In this document: in pieces, positions 24,344 to 35,977 of the stretch
How positions within the stretch are numbered: the stretch's first letter is position 1
How the letters are laid out: every line of letters starts with the position of its first letter
NCBI GenBank assembly: GCA_900074885.1
Contig: FJUW01000053.1
Span: forward strand, 318,250-382,249
Source: Rhynchosporium graminicola
Lineage: Eukaryota; Ascomycota; Leotiomycetes; Helotiales; Ploettnerulaceae
DNA: 64,000 nucleotides
Direction of reading: 5' to 3'
Program-made: the position numbers and the translations under genes
Notes under the pieces: model-generated
The model's input: only the letters and a program-made list of their open reading frames with translations
Databases searched by the model: none
What the model was told of the DNA's origin: nothing

Positions 24344-25407
24344 TGGGGCGAAAGTTTTAACGTTTGAATCGAGGTGGGGAAAAAAGGGGTCGGGGGGATA
24401 GGAGCACATACAAGAGTGAATAATGGACTTAAGTAGAACACCAAAAATGGACGAGGCAATGGCGAGTTTCTAGATCTGATTGCCACTTTTGTGCGAAGAA
24501 GCTAGAGAGCTAAAATGCATAGTAAGGAGCGTTGCGGCTTCGTAATTTCTTTCAGGGCTTTCAAAACCGGAGCCAATCTGGGACCACGTAACTCGAGTTG
24601 ATGTCCTTTGACAGTTATTATAATATCATTCAGGGGTGGGAATAGAATGATAATATAGTCGCTCCTAATGCCCCCCTATCTAAGAATTGCAGCCCGAAAA
24701 TTTAAGGTAGTAACATATCACGTGGTCGATTCTGACAAGTCCAGGTGCTTCTCCTCAATTACCATTTGCTTTGAACTGCCTTCCTCCACTACTTCAAAGG
24801 GAAAACTCTACTTTAATCTACCGCTCAGGTCTTTCATGCATTTGTTCCTGGTTCATCAAGAGTAGCACGTACAAGTATATCAACGCCCATCATTACGCCT
24901 TCCTTGACATATTCATACTTTTCGCTTAAACTATTTTAAATTGGAGCGTATGCATGCTTCATCAACATGAAATACGAAAGGGGGTGGATACAGATGACTG
25001 CACCCTGTTCGTTGCATAGGATTACAACCACTAATGATCAGACCTGCTTCGTTCTGTTGGTCTTTTCAGGCTTTTTAATCTAATAGAACTCTAACTCAAC
25101 CCCAATAAGCTACGAAAATCCGATGTACTGTGGCTAAGGATCAAATCAGATTCATCAAGGTTTGCACTAATCAAGGCGCAGTGATCTGTGTTCACCCCCA
25201 TGACGCTCAAATAGACTTCGAGAATGTTCAGTGTCCACAGAAACTGCGGAAATTACGACTGCAACTTTAATGGATCATTTCATATGGGTTCATGAAGTTG
25301 GCCCAAACGTGGCCGTGGAGTACAAAACCTAACGGCACCCCATTTCGTCTCTTCTCTACCCAAGGCTACCAACACATTCTTTACCGCAAGGACACCAATA
25401 ACTAAAA
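24344..25407. other. Intergenic region
   Basis: About 1.06 kb between the pseudogene and the FAD oxidoreductase start. No gene, RNA or repeat was recognised. The last ~70 bp (pyrimidine-rich, then AAAATG) look like a leader for the downstream gene. Confidence 0.55.
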
Positions 25408-27015
25408 ATGCGTCTCATCCTTCCGGCGGTGTTACTCGCTTCGGTGTCGGCCGAAGCGATCGAAGCGATTCAGATACGCACAGCAACCCTCTCGCCAGTA
25501 TGCATCCAGATCGCCAAAGGCATCAAAGGGAAAGTGTATTACAATCCAGGACATTCCAAAACCACGACCGAAAATCCATTCACTTTGGCGATAAGCCATT
25601 GGATGACATCGTCTACTCAGACGCCTTTATGTGTTGTGGAGCCTGACTCTGCACAAGACATCTCAGTCGCAATCAAGATCATCGGCTCGACGAAGACTCC
25701 ATTTGCTGTGAAGTCCGCGGGTTATGGGACTAATCCGGGTTTCTCGAGTACAACGGGTGTGCACATCTCGTTGGAAAAGTTCAAGATGGTGAATGTATCA
25801 CAGGATAAACAGACCGCTGAGGTTGGATTGGGAAATGCAAGTCTTCATCTCTTCCTTCAGAGCATGAGACATTCATAGTCCCAGATCCAATTAGACTGAC
25901 ATCAACTTTAGACCTTCACTGCAGTTTACCAGGCTCTCAATGGAACAGGCGTGAACGTCGTTGGAGCTCGAGCCGACGGTCCCGGAGCAGGCGGCGTTAC
26001 TCTATCTGGCGGTTATTCTTGGTACACAAACCAATACGGATTGGGCTGCGACACGGTGGTATCATACGAGGTAGTCCTTACAGATGGAAGAATCGTGACA
26101 GCAAGCAAAACAAGCGAACCCGATCTCTTCTTTGCTCTAAAAGGTGGAGTGAACAGATTCGGTATCGTAACAAAGATTGTCTTCAAGGTAAGGTCTTACA
26201 CGACCAAGCTCTTCCAATACAATATTTGAAAACTGATCATCGCCCCTCCACAGACAGTCCCACAACCAGGAAAAATCTACGGTGGGATTCAATTCTTCAG
26301 TCAAGAAGCGGTGCCGGCGCTTTTGAAGGCGACACAGGACTTCCAGCTAAACAGTAAAGACCCAAAGGCATCCGTAATCTTAACTTTGGGCGGCGGTACC
26401 CTTGCAGGCGCCATCCTCCTCTCTTTCTACGACGGTCCGAACCGTCCAGCAGACTTCAACGTCTACAACGGTATCAATGACACTCTTTCCACGGTTGCCA
26501 CTCAGGATTATAGCGCAATGATTGCTGCATCACCCACAAGTTTAGCAGCTGGCGATCGGGGAGTCTTTGCTTCGTTGTCGACGACCACGCTTACGATCAA
26601 GTTCATGGAGGCTGTTGTTAACGAGACCGTGTACTGGAGCAAATTCAGCGAGGACCATAGTGGTACACTCATGCAATATGATGTCGAGCCTTTCCACCCA
26701 TACGGGAAGTATGCAACGGACTCAGCGTATCCGCATGCGAACTCGCCTCTGCCGCTCAACATTTACTTCGCGTGGACTGACACGAAAGACGATGCGTTTT
26801 GGAACGCTTCGATCCAAAAGAGTCTGGCGCAGCTTAGGACTGTGGCAAAGGCGGAGGGTATTCTGACTGAAGAGAGTGTGTATCCCGGATATGCTTATGG
26901 TACGACAACGTGGGACTCATTGTATGGAAAGGCGAACGCTCAGCGATTGAGGACAATCAGGCAAAAGTATGACCCGCAAGGCGTGATGTTGCTTGCCGGC
27001 GGATTCAAATCTTGA
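25408..27015 (+). CDS. Secreted FAD-dependent oxidoreductase (BBE/PCMH type) lacking the FAD-linking histidine
   Basis: Exons: 25408-25836, 25912-26187 and 26254-27015, giving 488 residues. An N-terminal signal peptide (MRLILPAVLLASVSA) precedes a PCMH FAD-binding domain: CVVEPDSAQDISVAIKII, TPFAVKSAGYGTNPGFSSTT, AEVGLGN/TFTAVYQALNGTG, GAGGVTLSGGYSW, YGLGCDTV and NRFGIVTKIVFK. The end, YDPQGVMLLAGGFKS, is the usual berberine-bridge region. In most fungal members the sugar/alcohol oxidases have GGH where this protein has AGY (Tyr106), so the 8-alpha-histidyl flavin bond cannot form. FAD could still bind without it. Several N-glycosylation sites fit secretion. The first intron has a GC donor (GCAAGT). 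The substrate is unknown; such genes often lie in secondary-metabolite or wall-degrading sets, but no cluster is visible here. Confidence 0.85.
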
Positions 27016-28256
27016 TGATTGGCGTTCGTTGACGATATATCATCGTGGTAAAGCAGTACTGGAAGTGAATCGGCTACGTCCAGTTCTCTCTTACGTCAAT
27101 TCTTACCAAGCTAGCTTACATTAATTCAAGGGTTCAGATGCAACATTGTATCTTCAAATGCGAATTGAAGGCATACCGTGTCAATGCTGAACCTTCGACT
27201 AGTGCTGCAGTTTAGTGTGGGAATCTTCCATGGTAGGGGAAAGTCTTCATTATAACGTCTTGAAATTAAGAAAGCAAAACGATGGTAGTGACTTCAGGGC
27301 TATTAGTATAATATTCTCAATTTATTTTGCTCAGAAGTATCATCTCATTCTCCCAAATAGTTCATATTCTTTTGAGGTTCGCCTGGTAAGCAACCTCAGG
27401 TTAGCAATCTGCTAATCTAAACAGTCAGAAAACGGCGCTCAACTGCTAGCACTAGTGAAAGGTTCTGAGTTCATAAGATATGTAATCCAGGAGCAAGGGC
27501 CATCAAGAGATTTCGCAATAAGATAGAGAGAATAGAACATGGAGAGTAATAAGCAAACAGGACGCACAGCCAACTCGTCCTGTCAGGTTCGAAATGAAAT
27601 ATAGTTTCTCGTGTGAGCATACGACGCCATGACACAGTTGAATCACTTATTGCGACATGAAATAGCAAGAGTACCTGCAGATCCATCGTCTAAAGCCGAG
27701 AGAATGATGCTTCGAAGCTCTGTACCACAAATGGACCAAAGGGGTGGATCTAATACTGTCTGCGCTTCTTTTAACAGGGAAGATGTCCCCGTGAGTAGAA
27801 AAAAGAACCGCACCCGTAGTAGGTACTCACAATCTGCGGTGACATATCTTGAATACAAATTAGCTAGACAGAAGACCATGCGCCGCTAAGGTGTGAGAAG
27901 TGCTGCACCGGCCAGAAGGACGGCACTACGCTGACTTGAGAAAACGAGGTCTTACTTGAAGGTATTCTCATAATGAAATATGTACACTATATAGGCATGA
28001 GGCATCATGCTCGAATGGAGATTTTCGCCGTAGACTGGGCCAAATCTAGGCGTTGATAGGGGGAAACATGGATATATGGGCTAGAATTAACGACTGAAAA
28101 TGGGACAAGGATGGGAAAAGCCGGTTTCCCATTTCCAACTTTTTTGTTCTTCGGAGCATGCCTTGCTAGTAGAGTTGGATGGTCTCCCAACTTTAACTGC
28201 TATGCCATTTGCATATAATTTTGCTGTCAAGACTAAGCAAAACCTAATCTTCAGTT
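27016..28256. other. Intergenic, convergent 3' ends
   Basis: About 1.24 kb between the FAD oxidoreductase stop (+) and the cupin stop (-). Short open frames (for example 27629-27889) have no recognisable motif. Nothing else was seen. Confidence 0.55.
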
Positions 28257-28902
28257 CTATCCCAAAGCCTTCCTCCAAATATCGATCAGTGGTCCACCTC
28301 TACCAAAAATAGGATCAGAATCTGGTATAGGAACGGCCCAGGCATTCGCTGCTTTCTGGCTCGTCTCATCCTCATCTGCTTTGCAGAAGTTGTTATCCCA
28401 ACGCGGACTACCTTCTGGATAAAGGCCAATATATTCGTAGTCTTGGCTACTTTCTATACCTGTGAGCACACCGCATCAGCATCGAGACATGCATGCGATT
28501 GTTCATAGTGTAAGGGATCATGCAGATGTCAGGAGTCGAGTGTAACATACTGCAATGTGCCACCCCAGCCGGAAGAACGATAGCATCTCCCATCCCCAAC
28601 TTCACAACTACATCATCCTTTGCCTCTGGATCGAGAGGTCCTCTGCCTAGTAATAATCGACTGTGCCCTTTGAATACAGCATAGCATTCATGTGTCACAC
28701 TATGAAAATGGTGAGCACCGCAATGCTTGAATATCCCGCCCTTCAGCCACTTATTCGGCTCGATGCGAGCACATGTTGATTCGGGGGTCGGGTTAGCTGG
28801 GAGGGCGGCTCGATACACGAGAACTGGTAGAGGAGAGTTTGGGACGTGAGACGTGGAGGTCCTGATGGAATATTGCTCTGGTAAAGAGGTCTCTGAGGCC
28901 AT
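28257..28902 (-). CDS. Small single-domain cupin protein (YjlB-like)
   Basis: Exons: 28902-28551 and 28459-28257, giving 184 residues. The start MASETSLPEQY is chosen because the longer upstream open frame (to 29040) runs into the CTF8 side and looks unlike protein of this family. Conserved blocks are NKWLKGGIFKHCGAHHFHS, THECYAVFKGHSRLLLGRG, KLGMGDAIVLPAGVAHCS and, across the intron, DYEYIGLYPEGSPRWDNNFC. The HHFHSVTHE segment and the later PAGVAH histidine are the two cupin metal-binding motifs. No enzyme activity is established for this fungal group; a metal-dependent role is inferred. No signal peptide, so probably cytosolic. It lies 164 bp downstream of CTF8 on the same strand. Confidence 0.85.
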
Positions 28903-29066
28903 GTTGTCTTTGTGCGTTGTTTTCTTCGTAAAGAGAAGAGAGGTAGAAGAGGACTTTGAGGTCTCAAGCTTTGGCGGGGTAATGTGGCTTGGTCGATCAG
29001 CAATTCCTGTACGATCCTCCAACACACAATCCTTCAGCACACAATCCTTTCAGCATCCAGCTCTTC

Positions 29067-29585
29067 TCACGACAAGAGATCTCGGGCGCCCGAAGTCCCA
29101 ACAGGTTCCGGCCTAATAGAGAACAGAATCTTATACTTCACAATCTCCACCACCTCCAACTGTTCCACTCTCTCCTCGTCCTCATCATTATCTACCTGCC
29201 CTTCTCCTTCTTCCCCGCCATTTCTCTTCCTAATAACGGCCAGCGCCTTCGGCAACTTTTTGACCTCTCCAGTAAGTCTCTGATGTTTGCCTACATACAA
29301 ATATACGCGCTTCATCCACGCCGCATCGCTTTTATCTGCCGCAGGGTCATAATCAGGGAAGATCAATCGTCCAATTGGCGTTTCTTGCGAAGCAATGCCG
29401 CTCTGCGATTCTGTTGATATGGATTCTTCGTCGTCGAAGGAGGGGAGATTGATCGTGCCTTGCATTTCTAGAAGAGCGAGGCCGGAGGGCGTTTGTAGGA
29501 GTTGGGGGAGAGGGTTGGGGACATGAGGATAGGATGTGAGTGGTTTGGGGTGGACTTCGACTTTTGACATATTAGAATTCGTCAA
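29067..29585 (-). CDS. CTF8: Ctf8, subunit of the Ctf18 replication factor C-like clamp loader
   Basis: A single exon of 172 residues. Ctf8 signatures: PNPLPQLLQTPSGLALLEMQ, GTINLPSF, IGRLIFPDYDP, MKRVYLYVGKHQRLTGEVKK and LEVVEIVKYKILFSIRPEPV. Ctf8 pairs with Dcc1 and Ctf18 in the alternative RFC that loads PCNA and supports sister-chromatid cohesion. An acidic insert (GGEEGEGQVDNDEDEE) is typical of fungal members. Two in-frame starts exist, 29585 and 29570 (MSKVEVHPKP); the second may be the real one. Length suits the family. Confidence 0.92.
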   Translation of the reverse strand: MTNSNMSKVEVHPKPLTSYPHVPNPLPQLLQTPSGLALLEMQGTINLPSFDDEESISTESQSGIASQETPIGRLIFPDYDPAADKSDAAWMKRVYLYVGKHQRLTGEVKKLPKALAVIRKRNGGEEGEGQVDNDEDEERVEQLEVVEIVKYKILFSIRPEPVGTSGARDLLS

Positions 29586-31516
29586 TACGGAGCAGATGCG
29601 GCTGGAACAAGAAGCAGACTGGCTGGCTGCAAAGGTTAATTTGGGTGTCGAGAGTCCAATATCCTATCTCTGCAAGCAGACGCGTCGACCCGACCAAATC
29701 GCTTGCTGCTGACTAAGCTTTCGGGATTTTCCCCTTTCGCTTATCAGAAACCGGAAGTCAACATCTAAAGATGTAGCCAAAATCGGCAAATTCCGCGGGT
29801 TCAGTTTACACATCAAACCACTGACACGCCGTCATTTAGCTGCACGTTCCGTAGGGGAATTGAGATATCATCCGGGGAAGGAGTATCTCACTCCTCGGTG
29901 ATCAGCATCTCTGCTTGAATTATCCCTCGAGACTGGAAACTGATGCGCAGGATCTCTCACCACCTTCCACCCGGTCTCCCATGCATCTTCTTTCTCCAGC
30001 TTTTCGCAGACCAGAAATACTCTTCGTCTCCTCTGTCAGCTTACGTCCTGCGTAGATACTTCCTTGTCGTGTTCCGTTGGAGTAGATCAGTGGTAATATT
30101 GTGATGTCACAGACTTCCTGTGTATTATATGCGAATTGATACGTGTCATTGGAAGGTAAAAGAATCGTAAAGCGATGGAAGGGTACACGTGCTTCACCTC
30201 GACCAGTCTCGCTGTACGTGGAACGATCAGAAAGGCCAAGCTCGGCATGACGGCGGAGGAGCGCTGTTTAGCTATCGAGCGAGCCGGTGGTGGCGAGGGC
30301 TGCGGATTCTCCGTCCAAAGTATGAGTGATTCAGCTCTCTGGAGAGAAGAACGATATCTTAGAAGGGCACTTTTCCTATCCAACCGTATGTCCAGATGGA
30401 GTTTATCTGTTAGAATTGGGCTGAGTTCGAGTGTTGTGTCTCCTCCTTACTAAACTTGCTCGAGCAAGAATGCTCGCATATCAAAATCGAACCATGTAAG
30501 TTTTGGAAAATCTTCCGCCCACCACTTGGCATGGTACCACGGCATCCTACGTGGAACTTCATAGGCACGATGGGATACCCTTTCGGAGTATACGTGTTTT
30601 ACCATTGTTTGGTAAGGGGGTTTGAGCTGTCATGTATGAAGGGAGCTGATGTATTGCAGTCTTCGGGATGTTTAGAGCATCAGTAAGCAAAGTTAAGTTT
30701 TGGTGTGATGGTCAATAAGGACTGCCAGAACTGTGACATCGATGCAAGAATGTAGATGAGTAGCAAGATCGGGATTGCAACGATGAAGCAGTGATTCTGC
30801 TGACGATACGTTGGTAGGGGCTCCTATTCAATGTTTTGTAATTTTTGAGGGTGTGATCATAAATGAGTTATGAGATGCACGATAAAGTCTTTGGCGTCAT
30901 ATTTCCCGACATGGGATGGTTTAATCGATATGCAACATAGGTAAATTCTCTTGCTGTTTAAGCTCGCCAAGACTTTTGTGTCTCCTCTGCTCCAAGAAGG
31001 CGAGCTTCATTGCTCCGGTCAGGTCGGCGACGTCGCAACCGAATATTCTTGGAAATCGAGTCTGTTAGGTAAGTGCTGTCTCTCGAAGGATCGAGCTTGG
31101 GTTTTGGTTTCAAGGAGTGAGTCAGAAATTTTGAAAAGGTAAATGAAGGTGAACGAACAGCTTTCCCTTTGGGTTCGGTAAATCCATTCTTTGAACAAGT
31201 CCTCTTCAAATACTGATGGCTAGATAGTCCACACCGAAAGCATGGAGGTGCTGGCTCCTTTCAGGTCTTGTATGACTGTGATATTATAAGTCAAGCAGAA
31301 TTATCATGTCTGCATAACATGATACCCATCGCACCTTCCAAAATCTCGAACTCTCGCCTTGTCCCTTTTGAGAGCCATCACTCTTTCCAAAGCTAAGTCG
31401 CTAGAGACCACCTCCTAAAATTTATTTATCAAACTCTTTCCGTTACTCTGTCTCGTTTGACAACCACCACTCAATTACATCTCACATCAGCATCATAAAG
31501 GCTGCAGCTCTTTCAA
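29586..31516. other. Intergenic, divergent promoters
   Basis: About 1.9 kb between CTF8 (-) and the RTC-like gene (+). Some short open frames exist (30087-30453, 30951-31142) but none has a motif or intron pattern I can support. No tRNA or repeat was recognised. Confidence 0.55.
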
Positions 31517-32892
31517 ATGTCTTATCTGTCAAGTCCTCTCCCAGAAATCGATCCTCAGCAAGATTTCAACGTTGTCCTAGCAGGCAATGAAGCTGAAGGA
31601 AGGGGAGGTCATATTCGAGATGCTTTGATATACTCCGCTCTCCTAGGGAAAAGCATTCGTATCGAGTCAACTCAGGCAGATCAATCAGGCACTGGAGGGC
31701 TCCGCAGTGAACACATTGTCACCGTTGAGACTTTAGCTTTTCTATGCGACGCTATGGTGATAGGCAACCTACAGAGAAGCCAGGTCTTGCACTTTTGTCC
31801 ATACGAGGCAGACTACAAGCAAAATTTATCCCCGTACCCGGGATTGACCATTGATCTGAAAGGCGCAGCCTCAATCCCCCTCATCGCACTACTACCTTAT
31901 ATCCTCTTCTCTCACCTATCGCCACGTACTTGTGCAGGTTATCACATTCCAAAAGAAGGCATCATCCTCACAATAAAAGCCGGTACACTGACTGAGAAAG
32001 CCCCATCCTTTCATTACGTCGCCCACGTTCTCCTCCCAACTTTGAAATTCATAGGACTGGCAGGACACATCGAGTTAGACAGGGTGTACAAACAAGGCTG
32101 GCATACCCAGAGCGCAACATGTCGCGGACTTCTCAAAGCCTGGGTAAAGCCTTTGTCAAAGCCTCTACCAGCATTCCAGCTCCTACAAAGAGGAAAACTC
32201 GTCAAAATCACTGCCATCGCGACAGTGCCTTCTCCCCATCTCCTGATGAGAGGAAGAACCTTCGGGCAGATATTGGAAGAGCAATTTGAAAACGTCATTC
32301 CACGACGTATAAAATCCTCGCCTCGTTTACCAACCGTGGAGATAACCGTCAACGCCTCAAATCAACCATCACAATACCATCTCTTCCTCTCCGCGCACAC
32401 TATAAGCCCAGAATCTCATCTCGGCTACGAACAAGTCTATCCGCAACCTGGCGTTTTCCCACCAGAACTAGAACTGGAGGGGGAGGAGAGAAGATGTTAT
32501 TTCTTCATTCGAGCTTGTATTAAGGGTTTACGAGATGAGCTCTTGAAAGGCAGTGCGGTGGACGAGCATATGGCTGATATTTTGACGCCGTATCGGGTTT
32601 TGGCGGCCGGATTTTCTACAATAGGGCTGCATAGCGAGGCCGGTGCAACGTATAAAAATGGAAATCTTTTGAGGGCTGGTCAGTTGATACCTTTTTCCGT
32701 TCACGGGGACTTTTGAGACGAGTGATTACTAAGGGGTATTTAGATATTGATGAGGAATTTGAACTACGCACAGCTTCATTTGGCAGAAAAACATCGCGCT
32801 GGCTTGCAGAGGAAACGACGGGGGCGAAGTTCAAGGATCATCATGGCTCGTACGAGACTTGTTATGGAATTGGGTTGGGACATGGAGAATGA
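31517..32892 (+). CDS. RNA 3'-terminal phosphate cyclase-like protein, probably inactive
   Basis: Exons: 31517-32678 and 32744-32892, giving 436 residues. The first exon alone runs to a TGA at 32716, but a 65-nt intron (GTCAGT donor, TTACTAAG branch, TTTAG acceptor) joins a second exon encoding the family's C terminus (ELRTASFGRKTSRWLAEE, TGAKF, GIGLGHGE). RtcA-type landmarks: NEAEGRGGHIRDALIYSALL (usually EGGGQxxR), GTGGLRSEHIV (usually GLxxQH), HVLLPTLKFIGL and VDEHMADILTPY. Normal RTC converts RNA 3' phosphate to 2',3'-cyclic phosphate through a covalent His-AMP. At the matching place, gapless against the human-type LHTQTA block, this protein has Gly401 instead of His. Together with the altered N-terminal loops, this points to a non-catalytic paralog, as with the Rcl1 branch, though the C terminus looks RtcA-like. 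Confidence 0.75.
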
Positions 32893-33699
32893 AAGGGTTT
32901 TGTACTTGAAAGTTATGGCGGCATTGTACTTGGACATCGTTATGATTCGGCGTTCATCTTGGAAGCCACAAGTATTGAGTAGGCAGCATTATCACGGTCT
33001 GCTTAACATGCAAACCTCATAAGTAGCCAGTTATGAACTTATTTCCGCCTCCGAAGTTCCAAGATCAATTCTCAACAGTGATAAGACGAGTTCTTCATCC
33101 GAGTATGTAACCTCGTTCTAGTATTGCTTTCGATACCCGCCGCCAACTATCTCTTACCCAAGGCGCATTGCCCATGAATGGCTCTAATTAACCCATAAAA
33201 GAAACCTACCAGCCTAGTAAAATTAATCCAAGGACTTTGGGTATACTCAGCAACTCCAAATATGCTTGAGTTGAGTTGAGTGCTTCAACTTCCTGCTTAG
33301 AATAGACTCAGTTCTTTCCAAAGTAGCTTAAAGTAGGTATTGTAATCTACAACGAATTATCTTCATGTACTAAAAAGCAAGCTTCAAATATAGAAAGGTC
33401 TTGATTTCAAGGTATACTGTAGAAGTGTAGAGTGTGCTATTTAGTACATCTCCACGGAAGAATTATCATATTCGGGTAAGCAGAACGAAGGCGGTGATCT
33501 AAATATTACCCGTTGTATTTCTACAGAGAATAATGATTTGGTAAGTAGTACTGTGAGTATGTTATGAGTCCTTCGGAATATGATCGAGGTGATTTGGGTA
33601 CGTGACCTTTATCTCTGAGTTGAGTTGAGTACTACCCTACGCGACTCAATTCAACTCGATTCAGTCACCATGCTGAGACTTATATAAAATAAGTTATCT

Positions 33700-34020
33700 T
33701 TCAAAATCGACACTTTAGAAAATGTATAGATAGATTGCCCTCAGGAAGCAACTCGCATGAAGAGCTCTTCAAGTCCTAACCCCTTGAGAAAATCGTGTCT
33801 GAGATACCATCTGACTGCCAAAATCTACGCTTTAGAAAGTATGGACAATATTACTCATCAAGCTACTCTCATGAACAAGCTTCTCAAGTCCTAACCCCCA
33901 AAGATAACAGTAGACGTACCTAAGGTACAGTCTAAGTCCTAAAATCAACGTTTTCCAAAATACAATACAGACTACTACTTTGCGCAACTTATTCGCGTGC
34001 AAAGAAATTTGCATGCATGA
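33700..34020. repeat. Degenerate tandem repeat, about 2.7 copies of ~120 bp
   Basis: The block CAAAATC-ACNCTTTAGAAA recurs from 33702, 33819 and (weaker) 33940, and AAGTCCTAACCCC from 33771 and 33886. Between them GCAACTCGCATGAA-like sequence also recurs. Spacing is 115-121 bp. The copies differ at many places, so the array is old or under weak constraint. It encodes nothing visible. Confidence 0.6.
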
Positions 34021-34465
34021 AAATCCCTTGCTTATTATGCTTGTAGGATCGAATTGGGTTGTTAGGAGAGAGATGGACGGGGAGGAGTTACGTCTAAGCT
34101 TTGGAAGAAGAAGAGAAAACAATTCGAGGTTGGCAGATAACGTTATGGTAGACTCTAGCTAGTAGTTGGTATCGGCTTGACGAGCTTGACGACGACAATG
34201 ATAAAGAGCTCAGGCCGATCCTGCAACATATGTGTCTGGAATGGGGCGGAAAGGAATGTATGGAGATCCTTAGAAACGGGTTAGTCGTCTCTACAAGGGA
34301 GATTGCTTTGAAGCCTTCATCTCTCGGTTCCTTCTAGATACATTCTTCTTCTCTCCACTCTCCAATGTTCTCTAGTATTTTCAAGGAGGCAGTGTTTTCC
34401 GAATTCATGCCCTTTTTTGTTTCGCTTCAGATAATCGTAAAATAATACATACTTAGCACTCTTGA

Positions 34466-34517
34466 CCCCTGCTCCCTGCTCCCTCCACCCTCCACCCTCC
34501 TCCCTCCTCCCTCCTCC
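34466..34517 (-). other. G-quadruplex-type tract on the minus strand
   Basis: The plus strand has CCC runs at 34466, 34474, 34481, 34488, 34495, 34502 and 34509, spaced every 7-8 bases. The minus strand therefore carries seven GGG runs with ~4-base loops, well beyond the four needed for an intramolecular G-quadruplex. There is no gene over it. Confidence 0.6.
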
Positions 34518-35977
34518 GTCCTCACAATCATCAAATCCAGTTAAGTTCCAGCTCCAGCCTCCCAGCCTCTCTCCTCCCTCCACGCACCCAGCATAACTGA
34601 TTGATTTCCACCCAAGGCCGGCATCGGAAATACACAGACCTAGACCTTGGCGCATTATGTTTTGCTCGTGGGTTTATTCGTTTATCTACAAGCCAAGCTA
34701 AGCTAGACCAGGACGGACCTATACAAACAAGCGAAACGAGAACAAGCCCGAAAGATAGATACAGACACAGTAGTCTCGGAATGGGTAATTTATGTGCGAC
34801 ACGACTTGCTACTTGGGTACCTACTCTATAGGTACCTCATCTCCACTTGCCATCGTGGTAGACCAGTAAGTGATTAGGTCCCTGCCTAGCAAGGTAGGCG
34901 ATCAAGGAAAGGATCTGTAGAAAGCACTCTTGAGAGAGAACATGACGGAAGGAAAGAAAAAGAGAAAAATAGATAAAGGGAAAAGGTAACATCACTTCCC
35001 TGCTTAGAGGTATCATTTCTCATCCTTAGCGATCTCGATTTCTTCTACTTCGTCGTCTTCTTCTATTTCTTCTTCTTCTATCTCTTCTCGTATAACATTC
35101 GGGTATCTAGCAAGTCAGCAAAACCGGTGTATCGATCGAGGAGAGGTATGATAATAAGAGGATAAATCTACAGACCAAGAGGATGGTCATGGTGATAGTG
35201 AAGACAACATGGGAATGATGAAATGATGAAGCGACGGAGTGAGTGAGTGAGAAACAGCCGTGGCGCTATAGCCTTAATGAGAAGATAATGGGGTTACTAC
35301 GATAGTCTACCAATTCGAGTTCCACGTTAAGCCAAGTGCTGAGAATATTCTAGGATTTGTCCCGATGCCCAAGAGGAAGTCAGGGTATAAGTCTTTCATT
35401 CATTCTGCTATTCCGTCGCATTACGCTCCTTCCGCTCGCTTTCCTCGTTGACATCTCCTCATTACAATCACTTTTCCACACCGCTTGAGTAAGCAGGTAT
35501 ACAGCCTCCTCCACAGGCTTCATGATCTGTCTACCATGAAACAATGCCTAGCAGACGGCATTGTCTACCCCACAACTTTGCTCCTGCCACCAAAGGGCAA
35601 TCGACACATCATAACATACATATATGCATTACTTAACGCTGTTCGGCGGTGTACACGGCGCCGCCCAAGTAAAAAGAGGAAAACGATAAGAAGAAAAGGA
35701 TATCACAGCGCATCCGAGAACTTTTTTTTATTCGTTTCTCGTTCCGTCATCAAAAGTCGGATTCGCTAAACCAAAATCGGGACTGTGGGTGAAAGATACT
35801 GAAACTGGAGATAGGTCTAAAGCGCAGGCTCAATTCGATATTTCGTGCGGTGACGAGATCGAACGGTGGGTTTGGAGGAGAATGTACATTTCGTGGGTAT
35901 CTGAGATTAGGTTCTGGTTCTAGGGAGGACGCTGGTGACTTCGATCGACGATAGAGTGATCGTAGATGGCGAGCAGG

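Larger units (their letters stand above)
32893..35977. other. Long intergenic region with tandem repeat and G-rich tract
   Basis: About 3.1 kb without a supported gene, between the RTC-like gene and GYP5 (facing 3' ends). It holds a degenerate ~120-bp tandem repeat (33700-34020) and a C-rich/G-rich tract (34466-34517), both listed. At 35020-35100 there is a simple pyrimidine-rich run. Confidence 0.6.

Noticed and set aside
32747..33022. 91-codon plus-strand open frame after the RTC-like gene
   Set aside because: It overlaps the second RTC exon in the wrong frame; the RTC frame has clear family sequence.
33610..33665. TTGAG repeats followed by CTCAA repeats, hairpin-like
   Set aside because: Short 5-mer repeats give partial pairing only; no longer structure or gene context.
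35010..35240. Minus-strand Glu-rich open stretch after a possible acceptor (GAAGAA repeats ending in TGA)
   Set aside because: It is a simple GAA/TTC run. A start exon can be imagined, but no family or solid splice pair supports it.
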